The translations under genes were made by a program, and so were the position numbers. The notes below the pieces were generated by a model that had not been told where the DNA came from, ran no database searches, and saw only the letters and a program-made list of their open reading frames with translations. 64,000 nucleotides of DNA from Marinigracilibium pacificum (GTDB lineage Bacteria; Bacteroidota; Bacteroidia; Cytophagales; Cyclobacteriaceae): positions 1 to 64,000 of the forward strand of contig NZ_JABBNU010000012.1 of NCBI RefSeq assembly GCF_012926615.1, written 5' to 3'. This document shows, one piece after another, positions 56,076 to 63,738 of the stretch (position 1 is the stretch's first letter; each line of letters starts with the position of its first letter).

Positions 56076-56943
56076 GTTAATTGAATTTGTAAGAAAGGCA
56101 AGTGATCAGGAAAGGATTGAGTCGATTAGACAAAGTCATTGGATTGGTTATCCGGTAGCAAAATCGATATTAAAAGGATTAAATGATTTATTAAATTATC
56201 CTCAGGTGCATCGAATGCCCAATTTGCTATTGGTAGGTGATTCAAATAATGGTAAAACGGCCTTATTAAATCAATTTGGTCAATATCATCAATCATTTTT
56301 AAATAAAGAGACAGGTGAGTTAATTGTACCTGTTGTTCTAATTCAATCGCCACCGGAACCAGATGAAAAGCGCTTTTATAATTCAATATTAGAAACACTT
56401 TATGCACCCTACAAAACTTCTGAGAATGCAGAAAGAAGACAACAACGAGTCATCCACTTGTTAAGGAAGTTAAATACAAAATTATTAATTATAGATGAGA
56501 TACATCATATTCTAGCTGGGACTATCGGGAAACAAAGAACGTTTTTAAATGTAATAAAATATTTATCCAATGAGTTAAGGATTTCAATAGTGGGGGCAGG
56601 AACAAAAGATGCATTTAATGCTATTCAAACTGACCCACAGTTAGCTAACAGATTTATTCCTAAAGTATTACCTAAATGGACTAATGATGAAGATTTTCTA
56701 AGGTTGCTGTTGAGTTTTGAAACAGCTCTACCATTAAAGAAACCTTCAAATTTAATAGAAGGAAGCCTAAGTCAAAAGATTTTGTATATGAGTGAGGGCT
56801 TAATAGGTGAAATTTCAGCTATTCTAGAATTAGCCTCTATTTTAGCCATAGAATCAAAAATTGAAAAGATTAATTCAAATGTATTAGATAACATAATATA
56901 TATCAGGCCTTCAGATCGTAAAAAAATGATTCACCGGTTATGA
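56056..56943 (+). CDS. tnsC: TnsC/TniB-like AAA+ regulator
   Basis: A 295-aa AAA+ ATPase. The ATG at 56056 is chosen over the TTG at 56041, which lies five codons earlier. Walker A is RMPNLLLVGDSNNGKT (Gly61-Thr68), the very pattern of TniB-type proteins; Walker B is KLLIIDEIHHI (Asp147). TnsC-like proteins receive the signal from TniQ and activate the transposase at the chosen target. Size and motif spacing fit TniB rather than the 555-aa TnsC of Tn7. Coupled to tniQ by ATGA. Confidence 0.92.
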   Translation: MDHLNSKLIEFVRKASDQERIESIRQSHWIGYPVAKSILKGLNDLLNYPQVHRMPNLLLVGDSNNGKTALLNQFGQYHQSFLNKETGELIVPVVLIQSPPEPDEKRFYNSILETLYAPYKTSENAERRQQRVIHLLRKLNTKLLIIDEIHHILAGTIGKQRTFLNVIKYLSNELRISIVGAGTKDAFNAIQTDPQLANRFIPKVLPKWTNDEDFLRLLLSFETALPLKKPSNLIEGSLSQKILYMSEGLIGEISAILELASILAIESKIEKINSNVLDNIIYIRPSDRKKMIHRL

Positions 56944-57941
56944 ATTTCAATAATCCAAATAGAATTTGGCCAGGGTTTATTCCTCCGGAGGAAAATGAAT
57001 TATTTTCTAGTTGGCTAATGCGTTTAGCTAAAGAACACCATACAAAAACGTATACATTTAGTAAGTTTTATTTTGGCAATATGCCTATATGGAATCGTGA
57101 TATTGATTCACTTACATCAAAACCAATAATTGATCAAATTTTGAAGCATACTGTTTTGACAATTAACCAAGTCAAAAAGATGTTCCTTAGCTCATATAAT
57201 GAAAAATTATGTTATTATTTTAATGCAAATGGCTATTCTCCTGGAATATTAAATTTGGGTTTATATCATCGAAAGCGAATTAATAAAGGGTTGGTATGTT
57301 GCCCAAATTGCTTAAGACAAAATATTCCTTATTATAGGAAGGAATGGAGATTAGTTACTTCAATAATATGTTTAAAATGTAAATGTCATTTAATTGATCA
57401 CTGTCCAGAATGTGGAGCGGGTATTGCATTCCATCGGCTAGAATCAGGGTACAAAGAAGATGTGTTAAGGTACCCACTTAATTCTTGTTGGCAATGTAAA
57501 AGTAGTTTATGTGAAGATATTACCTGGGTAAAAAGTGAGGACTTAATTAAATATCAAACCTTTTTTAATCAAACAATAGAATTTGGATATAATAAATATT
57601 GTTCATATTCATTTTTGTATTTTCCGATATACTTATCATTAGTTCAAAAGCTCTTTTCCAGTTCAAGTATTTTTAAAAAATATCAAGATGCAATTGGATA
57701 TGAAATGAACGAAGAATTGTGTTTAGAAAAAGGTATAAATGTCCATAATTCTACTTTAGAGCAACGATTGCCAGCATTAATTGGGGTTTATCGTATAATG
57801 GATAATTGGCCAAATAATTTCATAATATTTAGAAAGAAATATCAAATTGGAAGGTGCTACCTAACCAAAGATATCAATTTATCATGTTGTGTTAACGCAA
57901 TACCGTATTGGTATGAATTAGGTTTTCAAGACTCTATTTAA
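56940..57941 (+). CDS. tniQ: TniQ/TnsD-like target-selection protein
   Basis: A 333-aa TniQ-domain protein. PPEENELFSSWLMRLAKEHHT is the opening TniQ motif; zinc-binding cysteines occur as CCPNC (120-124), CLKCKC (144-149) and CPEC (155-158), with a further CWQC about 187. In a Tn7-like element such a protein binds a conserved host gene; since this element sits in comM, TniQ probably reads comM sequence near the right end. It ends 24 bp past the stop of the convergent TnsE-like gene. The length is shorter than TnsD of Tn7 (508 aa). Confidence 0.88.
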   Translation: MNFNNPNRIWPGFIPPEENELFSSWLMRLAKEHHTKTYTFSKFYFGNMPIWNRDIDSLTSKPIIDQILKHTVLTINQVKKMFLSSYNEKLCYYFNANGYSPGILNLGLYHRKRINKGLVCCPNCLRQNIPYYRKEWRLVTSIICLKCKCHLIDHCPECGAGIAFHRLESGYKEDVLRYPLNSCWQCKSSLCEDITWVKSEDLIKYQTFFNQTIEFGYNKYCSYSFLYFPIYLSLVQKLFSSSSIFKKYQDAIGYEMNEELCLEKGINVHNSTLEQRLPALIGVYRIMDNWPNNFIIFRKKYQIGRCYLTKDINLSCCVNAIPYWYELGFQDSI

Positions 57942-59579
57942 TTTTTTATCTATTTTTTTTATTGTGTGATTTACTATTTCATCAATTGTTGAGTGCCCCA
58001 TAGTTTGATGTTTTATTGATTGGACAAATTTGACTTGGTGTTTATATAAATATGGGTCCTTCTTATCGTATATATTCACCCAATTGATTCTATCTTGTGC
58101 AATTGACCTTGTAATATTATAAATGTTTAAGCTGTCAATAGGGAAAAAATTGATATTGTGTAAAATGCCAGTAAATCCTTTTTGAAATTCAATCAAATAA
58201 AAATTTTTGTCTTTAAATACAATATGTATGGTGTAAAAGGAGTATTCAACGTTATCGATTATAATTCGATCTGGAGTTGGTTGATCAATTTCTTTTATTT
58301 TTACGAATTCAGCTTGATATTCTTTTATTTGATTCAGGTTATCGTTTAACAACTTGAGGTATTCATATCTGTTATAACTACTTATATTTTTATCGTTTTC
58401 TATTATCAATTGCTGAGAATTATTGTTTGAATCTTTATTTATATCTAATGAGAAATTATCAATGTCAATTTCTAGCGGAATCTTCTTGGTAGATATATTA
58501 TTTTCTTCAGCCAAATTTTTAATGAATTCAACTGGGATTTCATGCTCTGGTAACGGTTGCTGAAGTTTGACCTTCTTTGAGTTAATCAGACTGTTACTAT
58601 TTGTAGGCTCAGAAGTGATTTTGATAATTTTTTCTGGATCCTTTTTGTTTCCTTGTTTTTTTTCTCCAGAATTAGCTTTAGGTTTTCTCTTAGTTTGAGA
58701 TTTATATTTTGGAAGAATATTAATTCTATCAACTAAAATTGATTTTGCTACATTTTCATCACTAATAATATCATAAACTAGGAATAGCTTTCTGTTAGAT
58801 TGTTTTATAAATTTCCCTCTTACATTTAACAAACATTCATTATATGGCAAAAAAGAATTTAAATAGGTATTTAAATTACCGGTATTGATAAGCGTTTTTC
58901 TCAAATTAGACCCAATCATTGAAAGTGCTTGTTTTCCTAAATCATCTTTTGAGAAAAAATATGGTGCAAATGTTTTAATTGTATGTTTTTGAATAATTGA
59001 ATTATCATACAAAACTTCTCCAACTTTCTCTTCATTTTCAGTTAATGGGGGAGTAGACTCAATTATATCTGAAATTCTATTTTCAATAATGTACTGAGGA
59101 AATTGTGAATCTAGAAAAAAGTAGTATTTACAAATTGTATGAATTGGTAAAATGGCGGTATATTCATTAAAAACTGGATGCTCCCCATAAAACTTATAAT
59201 ATTTAAAACCTTCTGTATTATCCGGAAATGGATATTTTGTGTTTTCATCCAATTCTAAAGGCTTGGACGTAGCTTTATATCTGTTTGGGACATAAATTCT
59301 TAGTTTATAAGGATTCTCATATTGAGCAGGAACAGTTACCAATTCTCCATTATCATTAAAGATTGTTCCAATTGTCAGAAAATGTAAAAAGTTGACAGGG
59401 AGTAATAACTTGATTTGATGACCTAAATTGAAATCACTTATTTTATCTGAATTTTTAAATGAATTAGTGAAATAAAACTCATTCAGATATGCTCTTTCTT
59501 TATAAACCGTTTTGCCTATCCAGGATAGAAACCACCATTTTCCCTCACTATTAGGAAACCTTAATTGTATATCATTCAT
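57918..59579 (-). CDS. Divergent TnsE-like protein, inverted relative to the tns operon
   Basis: A 553-aa protein with no simple family motif. I read it as TnsE-like from layout and local patterns recalled from Tn7 TnsE (about 540 aa): an ILPIHTICKYYFFLDSQF segment (143-160), a LLNVRGKF...LFLVYDI segment (250-271), a Lys/Asn/Ser-rich linker (about 290-345), and a C-terminal domain (about 400-553). TnsE directs Tn7 to replicating or conjugating DNA via the sliding clamp; QIKLLL (55-60) weakly resembles a clamp-binding motif. Gene order (next to tniQ) supports this, but the opposite orientation is unusual. Third gene of the minus-strand operon. It could also be a cargo protein of unknown type. 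Confidence 0.5.
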   Translation of the reverse strand: MNDIQLRFPNSEGKWWFLSWIGKTVYKERAYLNEFYFTNSFKNSDKISDFNLGHQIKLLLPVNFLHFLTIGTIFNDNGELVTVPAQYENPYKLRIYVPNRYKATSKPLELDENTKYPFPDNTEGFKYYKFYGEHPVFNEYTAILPIHTICKYYFFLDSQFPQYIIENRISDIIESTPPLTENEEKVGEVLYDNSIIQKHTIKTFAPYFFSKDDLGKQALSMIGSNLRKTLINTGNLNTYLNSFLPYNECLLNVRGKFIKQSNRKLFLVYDIISDENVAKSILVDRINILPKYKSQTKRKPKANSGEKKQGNKKDPEKIIKITSEPTNSNSLINSKKVKLQQPLPEHEIPVEFIKNLAEENNISTKKIPLEIDIDNFSLDINKDSNNNSQQLIIENDKNISSYNRYEYLKLLNDNLNQIKEYQAEFVKIKEIDQPTPDRIIIDNVEYSFYTIHIVFKDKNFYLIEFQKGFTGILHNINFFPIDSLNIYNITRSIAQDRINWVNIYDKKDPYLYKHQVKFVQSIKHQTMGHSTIDEIVNHTIKKIDKKLNRVLKT

Positions 59580-59635
59580 GTTGATTGGTTGAAGTATTGA
59601 TTAAAAAAATGAGAGACAATTATTATAGGTGGATT

Positions 59636-60193
59636 TTATTCTAATTCACTTAGTAATTTTATTATTTCAGATATTTCATCTTGTTGAAAGTGAGTTTTAA
59701 TCATTTTAACCACACTCTTAGGCTGCTTGGTTGCTTTTATCCTAGGCTTAACAAAGCCGGCCTCAATAATTGCAGCATTAACACTCAATTCCTTCATTTC
59801 AATTTTATGTAATAGATCAGGACGTTCTTTTTCTAATCGCATCAATTGGCGTTGTTTCCCCGTTTTTTTAATTGAAGTATGATGGTCCGTCATACTTTGA
59901 TGGGATTTACCGCTTTCTCCTGTTAATGCTTTTGCTAATTCTAATTCAACTTCTTCATACCCTTTACATAAATCGTTAATGAATTTCCACTCACTCTGAA
60001 GACCCCATGGACGTGGAGCTTCGATAAAGTCAGGAAAAAAATTATATTCTCTAGTTTCCAATAGTCCGCTTTTAGGTTTTCTTATTCTCCACTTATCTTC
60101 TTTTAGAATTCGAAGAATCATATTAGGTACTTCATGTCTACTATAGCTAACATATTCTATTGCCTTTTGAATATTTTCAATTAACTCACTCAT
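59636..60193 (-). CDS. Basic 185-aa protein, possibly DNA-binding
   Basis: A 185-aa protein of unknown family. The C-terminal half (about 105-150) holds a short segment typical of mobile-element proteins, RLEKERPDLLHKIEMKELSVNAAIIEAGF, given here in pieces: RLEKERPDL, then ELSVNAAIIEAGFVKP. It resembles a helix-turn-helix-like or ParB-associated motif. The N-terminal half is mixed. The start overlaps the stop of the helicase gene by 1 bp (TAATG), so it is translationally coupled, and the TnsE-like gene lies 56 bp downstream. Confidence 0.5.
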   Translation of the reverse strand: MSELIENIQKAIEYVSYSRHEVPNMILRILKEDKWRIRKPKSGLLETREYNFFPDFIEAPRPWGLQSEWKFINDLCKGYEEVELELAKALTGESGKSHQSMTDHHTSIKKTGKQRQLMRLEKERPDLLHKIEMKELSVNAAIIEAGFVKPRIKATKQPKSVVKMIKTHFQQDEISEIIKLLSELE

Positions 60194-62103
60194 TATTTTT
60201 TATTCAATTTAAGAAACCATTGTTTACCATATTCAAGTTTTTTAATTAATTGTTCCTCAGTAGCCATATTACTATAAACTACACCTATTCGTTTATTTAA
60301 TTCATTATGTACAAATTTAATTACATCAGGAGTAGGCTTTCCTCTTTTAAGTTTATAGGCAATTTTTCCAACGATATCTTTTATTAGTTTTTTATTGTCT
60401 TGTTTCCTTTCGGTTATGCTTCTAAATTCATGAGGTCTTTCTTCGGGAGTTGATTTTCCTTCCATAATTTTCAACTCCTTCCATGCAGCTAGAATAATAT
60501 CTTTACTTGCACCAATTTTTGCAGCTACCTTTGTAGCAGTAAAGTCTTCATTTGCATCCCAAAAACTTGCATCATAGACATTTCCTGAATCAATACTTTC
60601 TGCTTCTAAAACAATGTCTTCTATTGAAAATAAAGGTGAGCCACCACCGATTCCATTTCTTTTTTCGGTTTCTTCAATAATCTCTTTGTAAATATGAGCG
60701 ATTTCATCTTTTACTAATTGAGCATTTTCCAGAAGAGGTTTGTAGTCAGCCATATAAAAATAGCAAACATCGTGATTATTTTCAAAGTGTTTTGGATTTC
60801 TAACACCTCTTCCCATTACTTGAATAAACCTAACTGTTGTTAAGGTATTACTGGCATAAAGAATGACTCTAATTCTAGGAATGTCGACACCTTCAGAAAC
60901 CATGTTTATACTTATTATCCACGGAACGGTTGAATGTGTGAATTTTTCTATTTTACGACTTGAATCTCGATCATCTGAGGTCACTATCTCAACAAATCCT
61001 GGGCCAAATTCATCATATATACGAGTATAAAGTTTTTCTGCATCAATTATTGAATTACAAACGATTAACCCTGCATAGTTTTCATTTCTAAAATCATTAA
61101 TTTCATTTAATTTTGCATTAGCCTTTATAAAGGATTGATAGACCCAACAATTTCCTTCGGGTTTTACACTAATAATTTGATTATAAAATTTTTTACCATC
61201 TATATCTGGAATTGTATTTTCATCTAGAATTGATGTTCCATCAATAGTTATTGCTGAAGCGCTTTGACGTTGGAAAATTGTAGGGCAAACTTCTTTATCA
61301 TTTACAGCTTGACCATAAGTATATGACATATTAATACCGACAAGCTTAAACTTTTTTATGCCATTCTCTTCAAACTCTTGATAATCTACGAATGGGATTG
61401 GGCTATTATCATTTCGATCCGGAGTCCCAGTTAATAGCAATTTAAAACCGCATAATTCACCAATCCTTTCTATTCCATCTCCCCATGCTTTACTATTACC
61501 AGCATGATGTACCTCATCCACTATCAATAATGTTCGTTCATTAATGAATTGGGTTAATAGTTCAATATTTCTTTCAGTAAGAATTTGATAGGTTATACTT
61601 ATGCCTTGACAATCTCTAGGCCAGTGATGTTTAAACTTATAATCGTGATCAACCCTTATTTTAAAAATCTGTTCCATTTTTGCTGCCCAATTTCTTTTTA
61701 TATTTTCCGTTGGACTAACAATTATTACAGAGTCGAAGTAATTATGACGTAATAAGTAGTTAAATAAATAAGATGCATAGATTGTTTTTCCACTTCCAAC
61801 GCCGGCAACACATAAAAATACAGTGCCTTGTTGATTATGATAAACTTCTTTGAAGCGTTCAAAGCCTTCCCTTTGCCAATTTCTTAATTTTAATTCTTTA
61901 GCCTTCATATTAATTAAGTTTGATTTTCTTTTGTTACAGTCTGGGCATAATGCTTGAGCATTATTCATATTTGTTTCCCCTCCTTTAGAATATGGGATAA
62001 TATGATCTGCCTCCATTTTATCTAATGGTTGCCCACAATTTTTACAAAACTCAGAGATATACAGTAGCGCATGGCGCTGTGAAGTGCTAAAAAACCGGTT
62101 CAT
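60193..62103 (-). CDS. HNH nuclease-SF2 helicase fusion
   Basis: A 636-aa protein. Residues about 20-60 are an HNH domain with zinc-binding CKNC and CPDC and catalytic EADHIIP (His34). An SF2 DEAD-type helicase follows: Walker A GVGSGKT (101-107), IVDEVHHAG (Asp196), LLTGTPDRND, SEGVDIPRIRVI and QVMGRGVRN (motif VI). The C-terminal part (about 480-636) is helical with no recognised domain. Such fusions look like phage-defence or restriction-type effectors, but here the gene leads an operon ending in the TnsE-like gene. Function not established. Confidence 0.8.
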   Translation of the reverse strand: MNRFFSTSQRHALLYISEFCKNCGQPLDKMEADHIIPYSKGGETNMNNAQALCPDCNKRKSNLINMKAKELKLRNWQREGFERFKEVYHNQQGTVFLCVAGVGSGKTIYASYLFNYLLRHNYFDSVIIVSPTENIKRNWAAKMEQIFKIRVDHDYKFKHHWPRDCQGISITYQILTERNIELLTQFINERTLLIVDEVHHAGNSKAWGDGIERIGELCGFKLLLTGTPDRNDNSPIPFVDYQEFEENGIKKFKLVGINMSYTYGQAVNDKEVCPTIFQRQSASAITIDGTSILDENTIPDIDGKKFYNQIISVKPEGNCWVYQSFIKANAKLNEINDFRNENYAGLIVCNSIIDAEKLYTRIYDEFGPGFVEIVTSDDRDSSRKIEKFTHSTVPWIISINMVSEGVDIPRIRVILYASNTLTTVRFIQVMGRGVRNPKHFENNHDVCYFYMADYKPLLENAQLVKDEIAHIYKEIIEETEKRNGIGGGSPLFSIEDIVLEAESIDSGNVYDASFWDANEDFTATKVAAKIGASKDIILAAWKELKIMEGKSTPEERPHEFRSITERKQDNKKLIKDIVGKIAYKLKRGKPTPDVIKFVHNELNKRIGVVYSNMATEEQLIKKLEYGKQWFLKLNKK

Positions 62104-62536
62104 AATAATTCGATTTAATCACCATTCAACTTTACTGTTGACCTTTGATTATCATTAATATAAATAAAAATTTGATTTTGGATAGATTTTTTGATCAATT
62201 ATTTTGTTTTTACTTCAAATTCGATATAAAGTGTGGGTATATCCCAATAGATGAAATATTTTATTTTAATAAATGAATTGGTTAGTCTGGAATTAGGATT
62301 TATTGAATGGTCCATTTAAAGTGTTAAATAAAATTATCTAAACGTAGAATATTTATTTAGCTTTTATTATTACAGTCAACACATATGTGGTAATTATTTG
62401 GTTTTCAATTTTTTGTAAACTTATTATTTCATGGTTTATTCTAGTTTTGGCTTTAAAGTGAAAATAAAATTAGAATTATTGAAACTATTATCGGTATATG
62501 TCGTAAAGGAAATATATGTCCTATTAAAAAAAATAA
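62104..62536. other. Intergenic AT-rich region between divergent cargo genes
   Basis: This stretch separates the helicase operon (minus strand) from the XRE-ImmA gene (plus strand). I find no coding frame beyond short shadows. It contains many AT runs and, at its right, TATGTC half-sites at 62497 and 62515. The control region of the minus-strand operon must lie here, though I could not identify a clear promoter for it. Confidence 0.5.
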
Positions 62537-62594
62537 TTGTATATATAGGACATTTTTATTATGTTTGCTAATAAGATTTTGTTTAATAGACATA
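62497..62594. promoter_or_regulatory. Operator-like repeats upstream of the XRE-ImmA gene
   Basis: TATGTC at 62497-62502 and 62515-62520, and its reverse complement GACATA at 62589-62594, plus a 9-bp inverted repeat ATGTCCTAT (62516-62524) / ATAGGACAT (62545-62553). The repeat straddles the -33 element of the promoter at 62537-62567. An XRE regulator binding here could silence its own gene. Confidence 0.6.
62537..62567 (+). promoter_or_regulatory. Bacteroidota-type promoter for XRE-ImmA
   Basis: TTG at 62537-62539 and TATGTTTG at 62560-62567 match the Bacteroidota consensus (-33 TTG, -7 TAnnTTTG) with a 20-nt spacer. Transcription would begin about 62574, some 58 nt before the ATG at 62632. 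Confidence 0.65.
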
Positions 62595-62631
62595 TTTGGC
62601 AATCTTCTTATTAGTGATAACAAAGAAAGAC

Positions 62632-63738
62632 ATGACAACTAAAGATAATATTGTAGTATTTGCTTCAAATCTTAGCTTGCTAAGAAGGAATGCTGGTTTG
62701 ACTCAAGCTCAATTAGCAGAGAAAATCGAAGTTAGTTCTAAAACAATTAGACGATATGAGAGTGGGGAAGCTTATCCTAATATGAAAGTTGTGTTATCAT
62801 TGTCTTCAAAATTGAAGGTGAAAATCGAAGATTTTTTTAATGAAAACCTAAAGCAACATTTGTTAGAAAATAATTTTTCGATCGTAGATACATATCATCA
62901 TAATCCAAAGTTCAATCTTAATCGAGTTAATTATCGAAGTGGAGTTGATTTACCAAGTGAGTTGACTGATAGTATTAAAAGTGCAACTGTTGATCGGTTA
63001 TTGAAGATTAATGAGCTTTATGATATTCTTAATGTTGATATAAAATTTAATAATCCACTAAAAAATGATAAGCCTATTAAATCAAGAGTTGATGCTGAAA
63101 AGGCAGCAATGAAGGTAAGGAAAAAATGGGGTTTAGGACAAAGTCCAATTGTTTCTGTAATAACTACTTTAGAGAATCATGGTGTTCATGTGATTGATTT
63201 TGATTCACCAGGTGAATTTCAGGGATTGAGTGCCTTTGTCAATGATATTCCAATCATAGTATTGAATAGTTCGGTGTCTGAGACAACCAGAAGAAGGTTT
63301 ACTGCAATGCATGAATTGGGACATTTAGTATTGAATATGGGTGTCGATGACTTTAATGAAATAGAAAATTTTTGTGATGCATTTGCTGCGACAATGTTGA
63401 TGCCCAGAAATTTATTATTGCTTGAACTGGGTGAAAAAAGAACGAGAATTTCAAAAGCTGAGTTAAGGACAATTAAAGAGAAGTATGGGATTTCTGTTCA
63501 AGCATTGTTAGTGGGGGCAGTTTTGTCTGATATTATTTCTTGGGTTCAATATCAGGAGATGAAGAATGAATATTCTTCTGATTTAGGTGAATATCTAGGC
63601 AATGAAAAATCAACACAATTTGAACAGTTTGTGTTTAGAGGTATTGTAGAAGGACATATTTCAAAAGATAAAGCAAAAGAATTATTGGGGATTGGTTATA
63701 AAAAGTTCAAACAAACCTTAGAAAGTGCACTTGGATGA
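62632..63738 (+). CDS. XRE-family regulator fused to ImmA/IrrE metallopeptidase
   Basis: A 368-aa fusion. Residues about 10-65 form an XRE helix-turn-helix (NLSLLRRNAGLTQAQLAEKIEVSSKTIRRYESGEAYP, in pieces). The C-terminal ImmA/IrrE domain carries HELGH (His227-His231), the zinc-protease HExxH. Such fusions act as antitoxin or phage-repressor-type regulators cut or cutting under stress. The ATG at 62632 is chosen, not the TTG at 62596, which lies among the operator repeats. The stop overlaps the next gene as ATGA, a typical toxin-antitoxin-like coupling. Confidence 0.85.
   Translation: MTTKDNIVVFASNLSLLRRNAGLTQAQLAEKIEVSSKTIRRYESGEAYPNMKVVLSLSSKLKVKIEDFFNENLKQHLLENNFSIVDTYHHNPKFNLNRVNYRSGVDLPSELTDSIKSATVDRLLKINELYDILNVDIKFNNPLKNDKPIKSRVDAEKAAMKVRKKWGLGQSPIVSVITTLENHGVHVIDFDSPGEFQGLSAFVNDIPIIVLNSSVSETTRRRFTAMHELGHLVLNMGVDDFNEIENFCDAFAATMLMPRNLLLLELGEKRTRISKAELRTIKEKYGISVQALLVGAVLSDIISWVQYQEMKNEYSSDLGEYLGNEKSTQFEQFVFRGIVEGHISKDKAKELLGIGYKKFKQTLESALG

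Noticed and set aside
60193-62103. HNH-helicase as a type III restriction subunit
   Set aside because: No methyltransferase or Mod-like gene is nearby, and the HNH is N-terminal; restriction-type defence stays possible but the named system cannot be assigned.
57918-62103. A CRISPR-associated transposon (CAST)
   Set aside because: I found no cas genes and no regular repeat-spacer array in 53427-64000; an effector could lie beyond the window.
62596-62631. TTG start for the XRE-ImmA protein at 62596
   Set aside because: The extra residues are hydrophobic and unlike the XRE N terminus; ATG 62632 begins right before the HTH and fits the promoter spacing.
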